Assembly: GCA_022570795.1 (NCBI GenBank)
Contig: JAKUDP010000006.1
Span: forward strand, 1,860,001 to 1,924,000
Direction of reading: 5' to 3'
Length of the DNA stretch: 64,000 nucleotides
Source: Sphaerulina vaccinii
Taxonomy: Eukaryota; Ascomycota; Dothideomycetes; Mycosphaerellales; Mycosphaerellaceae
The notes beneath the pieces were generated by a model. It was not told where the DNA came from. It saw only the letters and a list, made by a program, of their open reading frames with translations, and did not search any database. This document shows, piece after piece, positions 1 to 11,520 of this stretch. Every line of letters begins with the position of its first letter. Within the stretch, counting starts at the first letter, position 1. The translations under genes were made by a program, and so were the position numbers.

Positions 1-643
1 TCTTGATCGATACAGACAGCGTCGCTAAGCATACTCGTTAGTGCCATTCTCACCAGATGTCGATGTCGTTAGCTTACATCCAGATATCAATGTCTTTCGT
101 CAGCATCCGGATGTGCTTAGTGCTTTCGCCAAGTTCTCAGTCACCCATAGGACTTTCCCGTCAACGTTGATTATCTCGGTCTTCGCCGGATGACCCCAAG
201 TATAAGATAGTGCAGCATAAATGGGGTTCGCATCGAGTGAGACATGTCGTAGTGTGCTCTGAATGGGCCGAATTATGTCGCCCGCATGAACACAGAGTAC
301 TCGAATCTAATTGAGTTCTGCGTGGAGATGTGCGTATCTGTAGACCTCGTTGCTGCTCCTCTCGACAGCCATGCTGTAGACGTTTGTCCTCCGAGTTGTA
401 GATTTCGGCTGGCTTCAGTATCCTTGGTGACCGTGACCGTGAGCAGAATTTGGTGGCAGGTCTAGACCGTGCTGCTCATGCAGGGCGTCTGCACGAGCGG
501 GCAGGCCGAAGACAATGGAACTGCATGTCGTAAGAGCACCGATGGTAGTAGGCAGATCGATCTTTTTAGCTCGTGGATATCTATAAACCACGACCTAGCG
601 CGTGACCTATAGCTGATTTTGCACTTAGCGTCGTCGTCGTATG
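1..643. other. Left-edge stretch, no gene seen
   Basis: I see no convincing coding frame, RNA gene or repeat here. Base composition resembles the flanking genic DNA rather than the AT-rich block further right. It is the downstream flank of the minus-strand Myb-like gene. Confidence 0.5.
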
Positions 644-1804
644 TCAAGGGCCTTTGGCACTCTTGAGGCGTTTGTGCCATTTACTTTGTACACTGTATGA
701 CGATCTGTTGGGCATCTCACGCGAAATGTCTTCCCAAGACAAGCCGGACTTTCGCAGTTGGTCCAGTCTATGCAATTCTTCCTCGCTCCATGACTTCAAG
801 CGTTTAGATCCTGGAGACATGCGATACCATGTGTACTCGATACTGCTTTGAGCTCTATGTGGAATCTTCGCATGAATATCTGGCCACGAGAGTCCAGCTC
901 CTCTGAGAGTCTTCAACAATTGTTTCTCCTCCATCGTCCACTTCGCTATCTTTCGGACAGCTCTGCCTGTCTCGTACATGTCACACAACCTTCCGTGCAC
1001 AGCATACTGCGTGCGGCCAAGCTTCTTGACGATGACTGCATAGGTGGCCCCAGCTTCATGTAAGTGCAAGAGTTGTTGTTCCTCCTCAGCTGTCCACGGC
1101 ACACACTTCGTTGCTGAAGCCGTCCACGTTTTATATTTCCGATACACGTCGAGTGTCTTGTCAGCCGTCCATTCCATATCCCTGCCTATCTGAGCAAAGC
1201 TATGGCCTTGCCTGTCATGGCGATCAACGACAGTTGCGCCTTCGGCGTCCGTGGCCAGTAGAGTGTTCCTAGACGCAGGCTTCCTCCACTCCATTCGGTT
1301 CCACTTAGTCCTGATCTCAGACTGTTTGCATCGGGGCAGTAATTTGCTGATGTCAGACCACGATAGGCCAGATGATTTTGCATCCTCCAGTGTCGCGATT
1401 TCTTCTCTCGTCCAGCGCATGACCGTATACGACATGCCAAGTTCTTTTCTGGTCTTTGTATATTGATATCGCACCTGTGCATGAGTTTTATGGGGCAAGT
1501 CCTTAGCAATTTGCCATATGATTTTGGATTCCAGAATTCCACCTCGCATTATGCCCAGTTCGTGGTCGCTCCATTTCGAACGAATTGGTCTTGACACTCC
1601 GCCATTGAAACCAGACGGAGGTCCTCTGGAAAGAGCAGGTTTTGAGTTGTCGCACAGCGTCCGGACTAGAGGTATGGGCGATGAAATGGTCCTCCACAGG
1701 CGCATATGCCAGCTGCAGACACCGAACATGACAGTAAAGGTACAAAAAGCTGCAGGGGAGGCTGGTGTCAACTTCGGGATGCTGTAGCTGGACTGCCAGA
1801 TCAT
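644..1804 (-). CDS. Myb/SANT-like repeat protein, possibly organelle-targeted
   Basis: A single open frame of 386 residues. From about residue 75 onward it is a chain of five or so Myb/SANT-like repeats, each starting with a W in a motif like WTxEE or WSEEEL, followed by a GLSWxDI turn and ending near a W or Y. Copies start near residues 130, 237, 288 and 342. Such repeats bind DNA in Myb proteins; here no target can be read. The first 60 residues are rich in S, T, R and hydrophobics with few acidic residues, which could be a mitochondrial presequence, but this is inference. A related protein is encoded at 22349-23260, on the other side of the repeat block. The start chosen is the first ATG of the frame; M26 is an alternative. 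Function is not known. Confidence 0.75.
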   Translation of the reverse strand: MIWQSSYSIPKLTPASPAAFCTFTVMFGVCSWHMRLWRTISSPIPLVRTLCDNSKPALSRGPPSGFNGGVSRPIRSKWSDHELGIMRGGILESKIIWQIAKDLPHKTHAQVRYQYTKTRKELGMSYTVMRWTREEIATLEDAKSSGLSWSDISKLLPRCKQSEIRTKWNRMEWRKPASRNTLLATDAEGATVVDRHDRQGHSFAQIGRDMEWTADKTLDVYRKYKTWTASATKCVPWTAEEEQQLLHLHEAGATYAVIVKKLGRTQYAVHGRLCDMYETGRAVRKIAKWTMEEKQLLKTLRGAGLSWPDIHAKIPHRAQSSIEYTWYRMSPGSKRLKSWSEEELHRLDQLRKSGLSWEDISREMPNRSSYSVQSKWHKRLKSAKGP

Positions 1805-2091
1805 CGAGACGAGTACAGATGCGTTGACACGACAGAGCGCAGTGCTGCGAGTGCCATGCTCATTCCAAGATCACAACGTAGCAAGAAGCTCGAAGTCGAA
1901 GTCGAGAAGCTTGAAGAGTTGGCGCTACGAAGTTATGCCGTTCGGGCCGTGCAGCAAGGGCAAGTGCAAGTGCAAGGATTGAGGCATCCAAGAAGAGACA
2001 GTTTTGAGTCTCTCGGCCCAAAGATCAAGAAACATATTCTTCGAAGTGCCAGAACATCTATCTATCCTGTATCTTTTCATCTAATGCATAA

Positions 2092-3019
2092 CTACAAGTC
2101 AAACAACTTCTTCAACTCGGCAGCAGTGTCATCCGGACTCGTCACACTGTGCCCAATCGTCCTAGGATCTTCAAAGATCTCATAATCATTTCCGCCTTTG
2201 TATGTCTTATCACCGAAGAAGTGGATAGTCGTATACTCCACTCCACCAGGCAAGTTCTTCTCATTCTCCACGTGTTGCAAGCAGTAAGTCTTATCCCAAC
2301 CCTGTGGGAAGACGTCGAAGGAGATCTGGCCACCGATGGAGTACGTGAGTCCAAGGTCTGGGAACTCCTTCTTGATATCTTCGACAAACTTCTTCCTGCT
2401 CAATCGTCAGCATCCGGTCCACAACCATATCATCATATCCCCAGAAGAAGAAGCAACTCACCTAATACCCCTCTCCAAATCAAACTTCTCATACTCATTC
2501 CTCTCCTGCACACTCGCGTTCCTCCCAATAGGACTAACATTAATCATCCCATTCCTAAACTCAATAAACGTCCCCCTCTTGACCGGAATATCCAAATCCG
2601 CAATATAATGCAGAATAAACCTCGCAAGTTTCTTATAGTTCTCTTCTCCAATCCACTTGATGAAACTGTGTGATGCAAGTGGTACACCCACACGATAGGC
2701 CGTCAATCCATTCTCGGCGAAACAGAAATCGAAGAGCGAAGTAACGGGGATGGAAGCTGTGCCGAGTTGTTCTTGCTGTTTTACGAGGTCGGAGCCTCCG
2801 ACGAAGCCGATGGCGACTTTGTGGCGAAGGGCGGAGAGGAGTTGGAGGATTTCGGGGGAGACGGTCTAGCTCATGTGTTAGAGGACGTATGTTATAGGCA
2901 TGGGGTAAACGTACACGACGAGCTGGAGTCAGGGTCCCATCGACATCGAAGAGGCAGATGGTGTTCTTGACTGGACGCTGGTCCAAGGCAGGCACTACTG
3001 ATGCTGCTGCTGCTGCCAT
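2092..3019 (-). CDS. SEC53: Phosphomannomutase (Sec53/PMM type)
   Basis: Converts mannose-6-phosphate to mannose-1-phosphate in the cytosol, feeding GDP-mannose for N-glycosylation, O-mannosylation and GPI anchors. Three exons read on the minus strand: 3019-2915, 2865-2462 and 2395-2092, with GT-AG introns, giving 270 residues, close to the usual 250-270. The HAD nucleophile motif DVDGT is at residues 25-29, followed by LTPAR. GFVGGSD, ENGLTAYR, RNGMINVSPIGR, GGQISFDVFPxGWDKTYCL and HFFGDKT follow in the order known for eukaryotic PMMs. The ATG at 3019 was chosen because the frame upstream of it has no PMM character. The small first intron splits the codons after LTPAR. All key family motifs are present. 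Confidence 0.96.
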
Positions 3020-3656
3020 TTTTGCGTGTGTATCCTTGTTTTGTACTGTATCCCGTTCCTCTGACTCTTCCAATGGCTCTTTTCTATAGCTTGAACTTTT
3101 CGTGTCCGAACTGGATTCGTGTCCTCGAGCCCTCAGAGGATGGTAAAGGCTTGGCGATGCGATCTGGAACAAGACTTGAGTCTTCAAGTAAATGATCAGT
3201 CAGGCTAGCTGGGCGTTCAACGTCAGTCTTGTCGAGAGTTGTCTCTACCAAAAAGAAATGTCAAACAACGGTGAAGTAGCGCAGGGGTCTCGAGCGACGC
3301 GAGAGCTTGTTTGAGCCTCGATCAGCCAACCCCGCGCTGGGAGTGCGGGCTACGCGAGTCCGTTATGCGCCGAGCCGCCTGGAAAGCACGGGCCATGCGC
3401 GCGAAAATGGGTGCATGACCTCGTTCCTAATAGCACGACATGGAACATTACGGCAACGTTGACTTACCATTTCACTTCACTTCAGTTTTGTCAATTGCTT
3501 TACTTGTTGTTTGCTATTCACCGTGCCTATTATAACTCATGTTGTGGATTAGTAACGCACGTGCGGTACCCGCTTCCCGTGCTTGGCGCTGCTACTATTA
3601 TCTTCCAGTTTGTATGCACAACTTTCCTTCTACAAATATCTACCAAAGTGAGTAAC
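3020..3656. other. Gene-free stretch with GC-rich border of the repeat block
   Basis: This contains the PMM 5' flank and then, from about 3285 to 3420, a GC-rich segment just before base composition turns strongly AT-rich. The 13-mer ACGCGAGTCCGTT in it recurs in inverted orientation near 19886-19911 at the other border. A 97-codon open frame (3411-3704, plus) lacks recognisable features and is not called as a gene. Confidence 0.5.
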
Positions 3657-3737
3657 AACATTCTAGCACTATTGCTACAATATTGTTATAATATATACTA
3701 TTAGTCTACTAATATACTAATATTATAATAGCACTCC

Positions 3738-3812
3738 CTAGCGGACTCGAGTATAGCTCTAAGTACTTAATATTAAATATTAAATATTTAGCGCTATACT
3801 CGAGTCCGCTAG
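3738..3812. repeat. Perfect 20-bp inverted repeat with 35-nt AT loop
   Basis: Arms at 3738-3757 and 3793-3812 are exact reverse complements over 20 bp and contain GGACTCGAG / CTCGAGTCC. The loop is a run of TTAATATTAAATATT character. It lies at the left edge of the array-bearing region, outside the exons. It could be a small foldback element or a cis site of the block; nothing in the sequence decides between them. Confidence 0.85.
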
Positions 3813-4073
3813 TAGAGTTAATAGAATATTAGGCTAATATTAGAATCTAGCACGACCCCCGCTAGCCGCAACGACCCCAATATTATCCAAACGTTCAAAC
3901 AATATCAAAACCAAGAACAACTAACGTTGAACTAATATTCGACTAATAGTCGCCGATATAGATATAGTCCTCTAGGGCAAGGCCTACTTGGCCTATACCG
4001 TATACTTCTAATATTGGCTTAACATTGATTGAACAATCGACTAATATTCTAGGTCGCTACTAACGACCTCTCT

Positions 4074-5040
4074 ATGCACAATCTTATTCTGCTAGCCACT
4101 CTTGTAAGTCTCTTATTCAATATTGATTGAACATTAATTGAACATTTGTAGGCTGCCGACGGCTACTATGTGTACCTAGGCGAGTTCTTATATCGCGTCC
4201 CCTCTGCCTTAGGCAGCATCTGCAGTATAAGTTGCTCGAATATTAGATTAGTATTAATAATGTTTAGCTAATATTGTTTCAATGTTTAGCGCTGCACGAA
4301 CTAGAACAGCTCTAGCACAACGAATCTCCGCGTTCATATCAAGACATACGGCCAGGGCGTAAGTTGTTTGATCAATATTAATTAAACATTAACTAAATAT
4401 TAGTAGGCCGCCGAGATGCCGAAGGGAGGAAGCTCCAAGACTACGGACTACATCGAGGAGGTCAAGTATAATTAATATTGACCCAATATTAGCCTACTAT
4501 TATACTAATCTCAAATAGCCGAGTATGCCAAGATCGCAGCTGCCCTTCCCGCCGGCACTAGGTAAGTCGATTTCTAATATTAAAGTAACATTGCGCTAAC
4601 ATTTGATTAGCCCCAAGACCCCAACCAAGCCGAAGAGGTATAATATGCCCCAAACGTTTCTTGAATATTAGGCTAATATTCTTAGTATCTCACCTGACTC
4701 TGCCTCCTCTAAGGACTCCGACTTGTAAGTATAAACTGCAATATTGTCCTAGTATTATTCTAATGTTAATTAGGCCTATCGAGACTCCGACTAAGGTGTA
4801 AGTCCAGACTAAATTCTATCGTTAATCCAATGTTAACCGAACGTTTAGTACTCCTCGCAGCGGCCCTAAGGTGACTCTGTCTTCCTCTAGCAAGCCTTTA
4901 GGCATTACCAAGTCGTAAGTCATTAACTAAAGATTGATATAATATTTATTAAATATTAACTAACCGTTTCTAGCCGTAAGGGCAAGGGCAAGAAGTCCGC
5001 CGCTCGCAACTCTAGTAGTCGCTTCAAGCCAAAGGAGTGA
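4074..5040 (+). pseudogene. Intron-dense accessory gene of the block, paralogue A (probably decayed)
   Basis: Ten small exons can be read with GT-AG introns of about 48-65 nt: 4074-4103, 4152-4224, 4290-4358, 4407-4465, 4519-4561, 4611-4637, 4686-4724, 4774-4797, 4849-4914 and 4974-5040 (TGA). Exons 5-10 join in one open frame, all introns there in phase 2, giving a Ser/Pro/Lys-rich tail ending in a GKGKK-type basic stretch. Exon 2 matches exon 2 of the gene at 14 kb in length (73 nt), phases and protein (GYxVYxxExLxRVPS and SIC). Exon 3 has one in-frame TAG, and exons 4 and 5 are out of register by one nucleotide, so the copy is probably dead. No known family recognised. The ATG at 4074 begins a short hydrophobic stretch, but the true start may lie further upstream. 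Confidence 0.55.
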
Positions 5041-5360
5041 ACGTTCGAACAATGTTTAAAGCCCTGACACCCCTTAACCGGGGCAACACTCTTTGAGTAT
5101 TGAGATATTATATCGGGTGCAACGTTGGTTCAACGTTCGGGCAATTATACGGCATAAGACAAGGCGTTAACTACCTCTCGAGTATCTATATAATATTTAT
5201 TGAACGTTAGGATAGCTCTCTGCTATGCCTATAGTAGCCTAATTAAACAAATTGCGGTCCTCTTATATATTATGTCTTAATCTCACTTCTAATATTGTAG
5301 CAATGTTGAACCCGAGAGTTCTGCTTCAAACTCTTCTAATTCTTCGATTTTTGCAATAAA

Positions 5361-5858
5361 AACAATTCCTCGGCTATTAGAACTTAGGGTATCTTCCAGC
5401 CTTGTAATTGGTTCTCGGCACGCGGGCCGCTGCCCTCGTTCTCGGTTATAATATTTAAATAGTATATACTAATACTTCTATAATACTTTAATAGCTTAAG
5501 CTTAATCTAATGTTCCCTATACTACTAGTTATATATATATATAGAGTAATAGCTTATATAGGTTCCTATTACTATTATAATATATAATAACTAGTATTAG
5601 GCTACTATTACTAGACTTACTCTACTATTAAATACTAATATTATTAACTAGTTCTAGAACCTTCCTACTTTATTTACTAGTCTACTAATAGCTTATTTCT
5701 AAAGTACTAGTCTAGTTAGATATATAGTAATACTATTTTAAGTATTAAACTAGTATTAGATAATTTCTATCTAATAACTTTTATTATATATATAAAAATT
5801 AGCTTAATTAGGTACTAACTACTAGCTCTATAAGTATTATAGACTATTAGATTATTTT
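5361..5858. other. AT-rich stretch before the satellite
   Basis: Very AT-rich sequence without an open frame, grading into degenerate copies of the 162-bp satellite. Stretches of CTA/TAG/TAT dominate, as in RIP-mutated DNA. No RNA gene or promoter seen. Confidence 0.5.
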
Positions 5859-6033
5859 AGAAAAAGCGACTCTACTATTTATACTAACTTTGTCGGTTAG
5901 TCCTACAAACTTAATATATTCTATCTATACTTTCTAATAGTCTATATTCAAAGTATTAGACGAATCGGGTACTAACTACTAGCTATATAAGCATTATAGA
6001 CTATTAGGTCGTTATTTTTAGAAAAAGCGACTC
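5859..6033. repeat. 162-bp satellite, units left of the Copia insertion
   Basis: The anchor AGAAAAAGCG occurs at 5859 and 6020, 161 bp apart. The second unit is broken at 6033 by the Copia element and resumes at 11768. Unit content includes TCTACTATTTATA, an ATCGGGTACTAACT segment and a TATATAAGC segment. Confidence 0.85.
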
Positions 6034-6280
6034 TATTAGAAAGTATAGTCTAGTTGGACTATCTGAGAGACACCCCCTTGGGGATCAGATTATATAATAT
6101 ACGTCACGTAATAGTAGGTCACGTAGCTTATCTAATGCTCTATATCTTAGGAGGAGATGCAACCTATAACTAACTAATACAATTAATATAGTTAGTTCCT
6201 ATCTAACGCTTCTACTTCTATCGCGTATTAAGACCCTTCCTATATGTCGTAGGCGTATATATTGTCGTCCTATTTCGATA
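6034..6280 (+). repeat. 5' LTR of the Copia element
   Basis: 247 bp, same length as the 3' LTR. It ends TTTCGATA where the 3' LTR has TTTCGACA. It retains more C/G than the 3' copy at several sites (for example CCCCCTTGGGG against CCCTCTTAGGG), showing that the two copies were mutated unequally. Confidence 0.93.
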
Positions 6281-6359
6281 GGTTATAAGCCCGGGTTTGT
6301 AGAGGAAGTATTAGATAGTAATAGTTGGCCTTTTCTAATAGTAGAATACGAACCTACGA

Positions 6360-9300
6360 TAAAAGGAGTATTAGGAGACTCGAGGTATACCTATCTATAC
6401 TACTAAGAAGATATAGAAGATCCCGGCGAGTTCCGGACGTTCCTATAGGTAGATAAGATAGAGAAGAACCTAGTAAGGCATACTTAAGAGAGCAGAGCTT
6501 AAAAGGTATAAAGAGGAAAGAGTAAGCTAGAGGCCAAAGTACTATCTTATATAGATAAGACTTAACCTCTATACTAGAGTACTACTAATACCTTAGAAAG
6601 ATGTGTCCCTCTAAAAAGAGACTACTAAAGTCTATCTACAAGTATAGATAAGTAGGAAGCGTAGGAAACTATACTAAGCTTATCTGAGAGAGAAGGAAGA
6701 GAGTCTTAGACAAGGAAAGCAGCTATCTAGAAACTGCTACTTAAGTTGTTTAAAAGAGCATTGATTTTCTAGAGTTCAGTTTTGATATTTTAAATAAAAT
6801 AGATTAAGAGCAAGGAAATAGATTTGGTAGGAGAGCAGCTATACTAATCCTAACATAAGAAAACTATAAAGCCTAGTTCAGAATAATAAGAATATATCTT
6901 ATATCTAAGCAAGTAGAATAGGTTCTATTAGAGACTATACTAGATACTCTAGTATCAACTCCTTTAGGACATATATTAACTATATTATTAGACTCGCTAG
7001 ACAGCTCTATTAAGAGAGCATCCTATAAGAAGTATAATATAGTAGCTCTCTATAAGATGTATATCTATATATTAGTAGATAATTAGGAAGTAACATAGGA
7101 GATTAAGATAGCAAAAGAGCTCTAGGAATAGGCTAAAAAGAGGTATAAGAGTAAGCTCTAAGCTATAGGAAGGAGCCTTCTCAAATAGTATACTACGTTC
7201 GAGATGCAAGATAGCCAGATAATTAATAAAGTATAGTAGAGCCTAAGCACTATTACAAGAAGGGTAGTTATAATCTCCCTATAGTTCAAAAAAATCAAGA
7301 CTAAGAATAGGAAGATATAGTAACTCCTTGCGGCTCTGCCTAAGTTCTACTTAATAATTAGAGACGGTATAGACCTAAGGTAGGATCTTAAGCCTTAGGA
7401 CATCCTTGGAATCCTAAGAGAAAAACAGGAACAGATAATAGGCCGAGAGACAGCTATATTTACTAAGAGAGGCACCTAGGGACTACTAGCCTATTTCCTC
7501 TATAGAGGACTATATATCTAGAATAATTGCTCTGGACTTAAAAGAGCAAAGAGGGTAGCTAAGACTATAGTACTAAAAATAGGATACCGAGTTAAGAAAA
7601 GACACTCTTCTTTAAGACAAAGGAGGGGATCTTTACTAGAGAAAGATGAACTTAAAGAAATAGTAAAGTAACTCAAACTTAAAGTACAATCCCTTAAGAA
7701 GAAGTCCAACTTAAGTAAGAAGTACTTAAAGAAGGCCTTTATAGTATAAGAAAATATAGGGTTACTAACTACCTTAGAAGTATCTCAGACCCTATTAGAG
7801 GATAAGAATATAGATAAGGTAGCCTACTTAACTATAGACGCAAAAGGCAAGTATAGGCTATTAGAATAGCTACTTGACTCTTATACTTCTACCTATATAA
7901 CTAACTAAGAATTACTCTTTAGGGAACTAAAATCTTTTTAGACTAGGAAGTGGATTAAGGTCGGTAGTAGCTACTTAATAGCTATATATATTGGGAAAGT
8001 AGTTATAGAGGGAAGAAAGGGGAAACAGATTATACTAAAAGATGTTCTATTTATACCTAGTCTTAGAGTTAATCTCGTTTTATAGAGTTAGTTTAGTAAG
8101 TAGTTCGGTATTTAACTATTAAAATTTATACTTATTTTAGCCTTTAGAAAAGCAGTTATCTAGATAAGAATATTAGGAGGAGTCCTATTTATTAAGGAGA
8201 TTAATAAGAGTCTAGCTAAGTCTGTCGGGCCCTAGAGGCTCGACCGAAATCAAGTATACTTCTTATAGGAATTAATAGATAAAGTATATACTCTCTATGT
8301 ATTAGAGAGTACCTAGGATTAGTAGGAGCTCTAGTATCGAAGGCTTATATATTTTGGGGAAAAGGTAGTAAAGGACCTTTACTAGGTCTTAGATTTAAAG
8401 AGCCTAATACTAATTCCAAAGGAGCATAGAGTATATAGAGTCTATATAATAGCAAAGATAAAGTAGTATAGAGGGAAAGAGATATAGCAGAAGCCCTAAA
8501 GGCTAGCTCTTGTATCTATTAATATCTATAGACCCCTACCTATTTTAAGATTAGGATTTAAGTAGTAGCTTGAAATTATTAATAACTTCTTAAGAAAGAA
8601 GTAGGCCTTCTTACTAAAGTTAAGAATAGATATACTACCTACCCTCTACTAATAGAAAAGGAAGGCAGAGCTTTAATCTAGAAATTCTCTCTAAGTAGTA
8701 AGGAGTAATAGAGCTAGGGAGCTTCTTACTATACTAAAGTAGTAGGAGAGAGAGAATAGAATCTCTTTCTATACTACTAAGGTATATAACTCTATTTAGA
8801 ATAGAGTTATTAAAAAGTCGATCTAGACCTCTAAAGAAAGAGTAAGGGCGATACTAGAAGAATCTAATATACTAATTAAGTTCTAGCCTAAGGTACTAGA
8901 AGTAAGTATTATTATTAGGAATACTCTTCCAAATAGGCTAGATATTAATAGATTCAAGGTCTTACTCGAGGAGGCGTTCTTAGGATAGAGACCTCTAGTA
9001 TTATACTTTAGGGTCTAGGGCTATAGAGTAGTTATATATATAAACCCAAAGTCCTAGCTAGCTAGGATGCGATTAGACAAACTAATAAATAGAGGCAAGG
9101 ATGCTATATTCGTCGGTTATATTCTAGATACTACTAAAATATAGCTTTTCTAGGAGCCTAATATAGGGGCTATTAAGGCCTATAGTAATACTAAGTAGTT
9201 TGAGTATAAGAAAGGAGGAGATTTAGAGTTGAATATTCCCAAGCTTAATTAATTAAATAGCGCTCCGATTAGGAGACTAGTTAGGAGACCGAGGAAGTAG

Positions 9301-11400
9301 AAGGAGCCTATCGGGCCCTAGAGGCCCGACTAATATTACTTAAGCAAGCAACTACTATTTGTATAGCTTGGACCTCTACTAAAGGATAAGGAGGAGTACT
9401 AGAGGATAGAAGATCTAGAAGAAGAAAACTCCGGGAGCTACTAGCTTTAGGAGGAGAAAATCGGAGTAGAGTAGCCGACTAATTAGCCGTCTAAATCCCG
9501 CCAAGAGACTAATAGAAATGCGTATAAGGAAGAACAACCAAATATTATATAAGATCTACTAGAAGCAAGAGTATAATCCTAGAAGAGAAGGAGATCTATC
9601 TCTAATAAAAGGGAAGGACCTAAACCTAAGGCCTATAGTATAGTTATAAGGTAGGTCCTCTAAAAGAGGCAGAGAGATAAGGAAGAGAATATACCTAACC
9701 CGAAGTATTATAAAGCATTCCTTAGCCTAATTAAAGAAGAAGGGAATTGCATCTAGGAAACCTTAGTAGAGATTAAGGAGGTTGTATTTGTAGTACTCGG
9801 ACCTAATATTACTTTGAAGCAAGAGGTTCCTATTCCAAAGTCCTATAAAGAGGTAATATAGGATCCTAAATAGAGCTATATATAGAAAGAAGTAATCTAG
9901 AGAGAACTAGTAGCTTTAGATAGTAACTATACCTAGAAGCTAGTTATACTACTAAAAGGTGCAAACCTTATAATATCTAGGTAGGTCTTTAATATAAAAA
10001 GATTAATTAGTAGAGCTATTAAAAAGTTCAAGGCAAGACTAGTTACTAGAGAGTTCTTCTAGAAGTTTGGAGTAGACTTTAAGAACACTTTTATACTAAC
10101 TATAAGGTATAATATTTTAAAAGTATTTATAGTAGTTGTTTGCGAGAAGGACTTAGAGATGCACTAAGTAGATATAAATAATATATTTATAGAGAGCTCT
10201 CTAAAAGAAGATATCTATATAATTCTACCTCTAGGAGTAGAGGTCCTACCAAACTAGGTTCTAAAGATCCTAAAGAGTCTCTATAGACTTAAGCAAGTAG
10301 TAAGAGACTAGAATAAACTCTATATCTCAAAGCTAGAATAGATAGGATTCGATTAATTAGAGATCGACCTATACCTACTTATCTATAGGGAAAGAAGGAT
10401 TATAGTCCTAACCTATATAGATAATATATCTATTATAGTACTAGAGCTAAAGGATATTCTCTAGTTTAAGGAATAGCTTAGTAAGGTCTTTAAGATTAAG
10501 GATCTAAAGGAGCTAGAAAAAATTCTTAGAATAAAGATAATAAGGGATAGGGTTGTAGGAACTCTAAAGCTTAATTAAGAATACTATATCTAAGAGAACC
10601 TTGCAAAGCTAAATATAACTAAGGAAAATGCCTATCTAACTCTCTTACTAATAGATAGTTATAAAAGCCTTACTAAGGCAATCCTATCTAATAAGAGATA
10701 TACTAAATAGGAATACTAGAGCTAGATAGGTATATAGATATAGCCGATAGTTATAACAAGACTAGATATTGCTTTCGCTCTTAGCAGACTAAGCTTATAT
10801 ATAGCTAACCTAATAAGGGGACATATAAATGCTCTAAAGAAACTAGTAAGATACCTTAGGTCGTCCCTAGACCTAGGACTTATATTTAGAAGAGGTAGTA
10901 GAGGCCTTATTAGATATTCAGACTCTAACTATATAATAGATAAGGCAGACAGAGTCTTAATCCTAGGATCTATCTTCTTCCTCTATAGAGCACTAGTATC
11001 TTAGATAAGTAAGAAGTAGAAGTCTATAGCAATATTAACTATAGAGGCTAAGTATATAGCTCTAAATATATATACTAAGCAATCTTAATTTCTAGTAGCA
11101 CTTCTAAGGGAAATAGACTATATAGAGTTAGTAGGAGAATATTCTTTTTAACTACTTGTTAAAGCGAACTCTAATATAGTAAATAAACTCAGACCTATTT
11201 AGATTATAGGGGATAACTAAGCATCTCTAACCCTAGTTAAGGATACCTATACCTATAAGAGATTAAAATATATTAACATAGCCTATAATAATATTAGAAG
11301 ACTCTAGTAGCAAAGGAAGATAGTAGTAGTATATATTCTAACAAAAGAGATAGTTGCAGATAGGTTAACTAAGCCGAAGAATAGTCCCCAATTCTAGGAG
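6360..11400 (+). pseudogene. Copia gag-pol polyprotein, riddled with TAG stops
   Basis: The translated plus strand keeps Copia landmarks between stops. The protease region, about 7865-8110, has a DSYTSTYIT string where DSGAS is usual, then VLFIPSLRVNLV. The integrase C-terminal region, about 8960-9250, keeps an LRVWG-like segment and FVGY. The reverse transcriptase, about 9890-10500, keeps KFKARLVTREF, KFGVDF, the IYIILPLG segment and YIDN at the catalytic site. RNase H, about 10830-11350, keeps YSDSN, ISKK and EAKYIAL, then LTKP. Stops are almost all TAG at positions where the family has W or Q. No long open frame survives, so it cannot encode active enzymes. Confidence 0.88.
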
Positions 11401-11520
11401 TTTATAAGATAACTCTAGCTTATATAAATAGCTCTTCTATACTTAATAAGTTATCGAGATTTGGAACGGAATATAAGTACTAGAATATAGGGCAGAAGGA
11501 CTATCTAGCCTAAGTAGGAG

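Larger units (their letters stand above)
3657..5360. repeat. Left cluster of 11-nt-phased AAYRTT arrays
   Basis: Short runs of near-palindromic hexamers (AATATT, AACATT, AATGTT, AACGTT and one-off variants) spaced so that starts are exactly 11 nt apart. Measured starts: 4010, 4021, 4032, 4043; 4119, 4130, 4141; 4374, 4385, 4396; 4474, 4485, 4496; 4576, 4587, 4598. One run (4239, 4250, 4259, 4270, 4281) has a single 9-nt step. Most of these runs sit inside introns of the 4074-5040 gene and end a few nt before the acceptor AG. Further runs at about 5041-5060, 5140-5170, 5205-5230 and 5290-5320 lie outside that gene, so the array is not merely a splice signal. Confidence 0.85.

Noticed and set aside
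3411..3704. 97-codon plus-strand frame at the left border
   Set aside because: Hydrophobic and Tyr/Cys-rich because of AT-rich sequence; ends inside an 11-nt array; no supporting feature.
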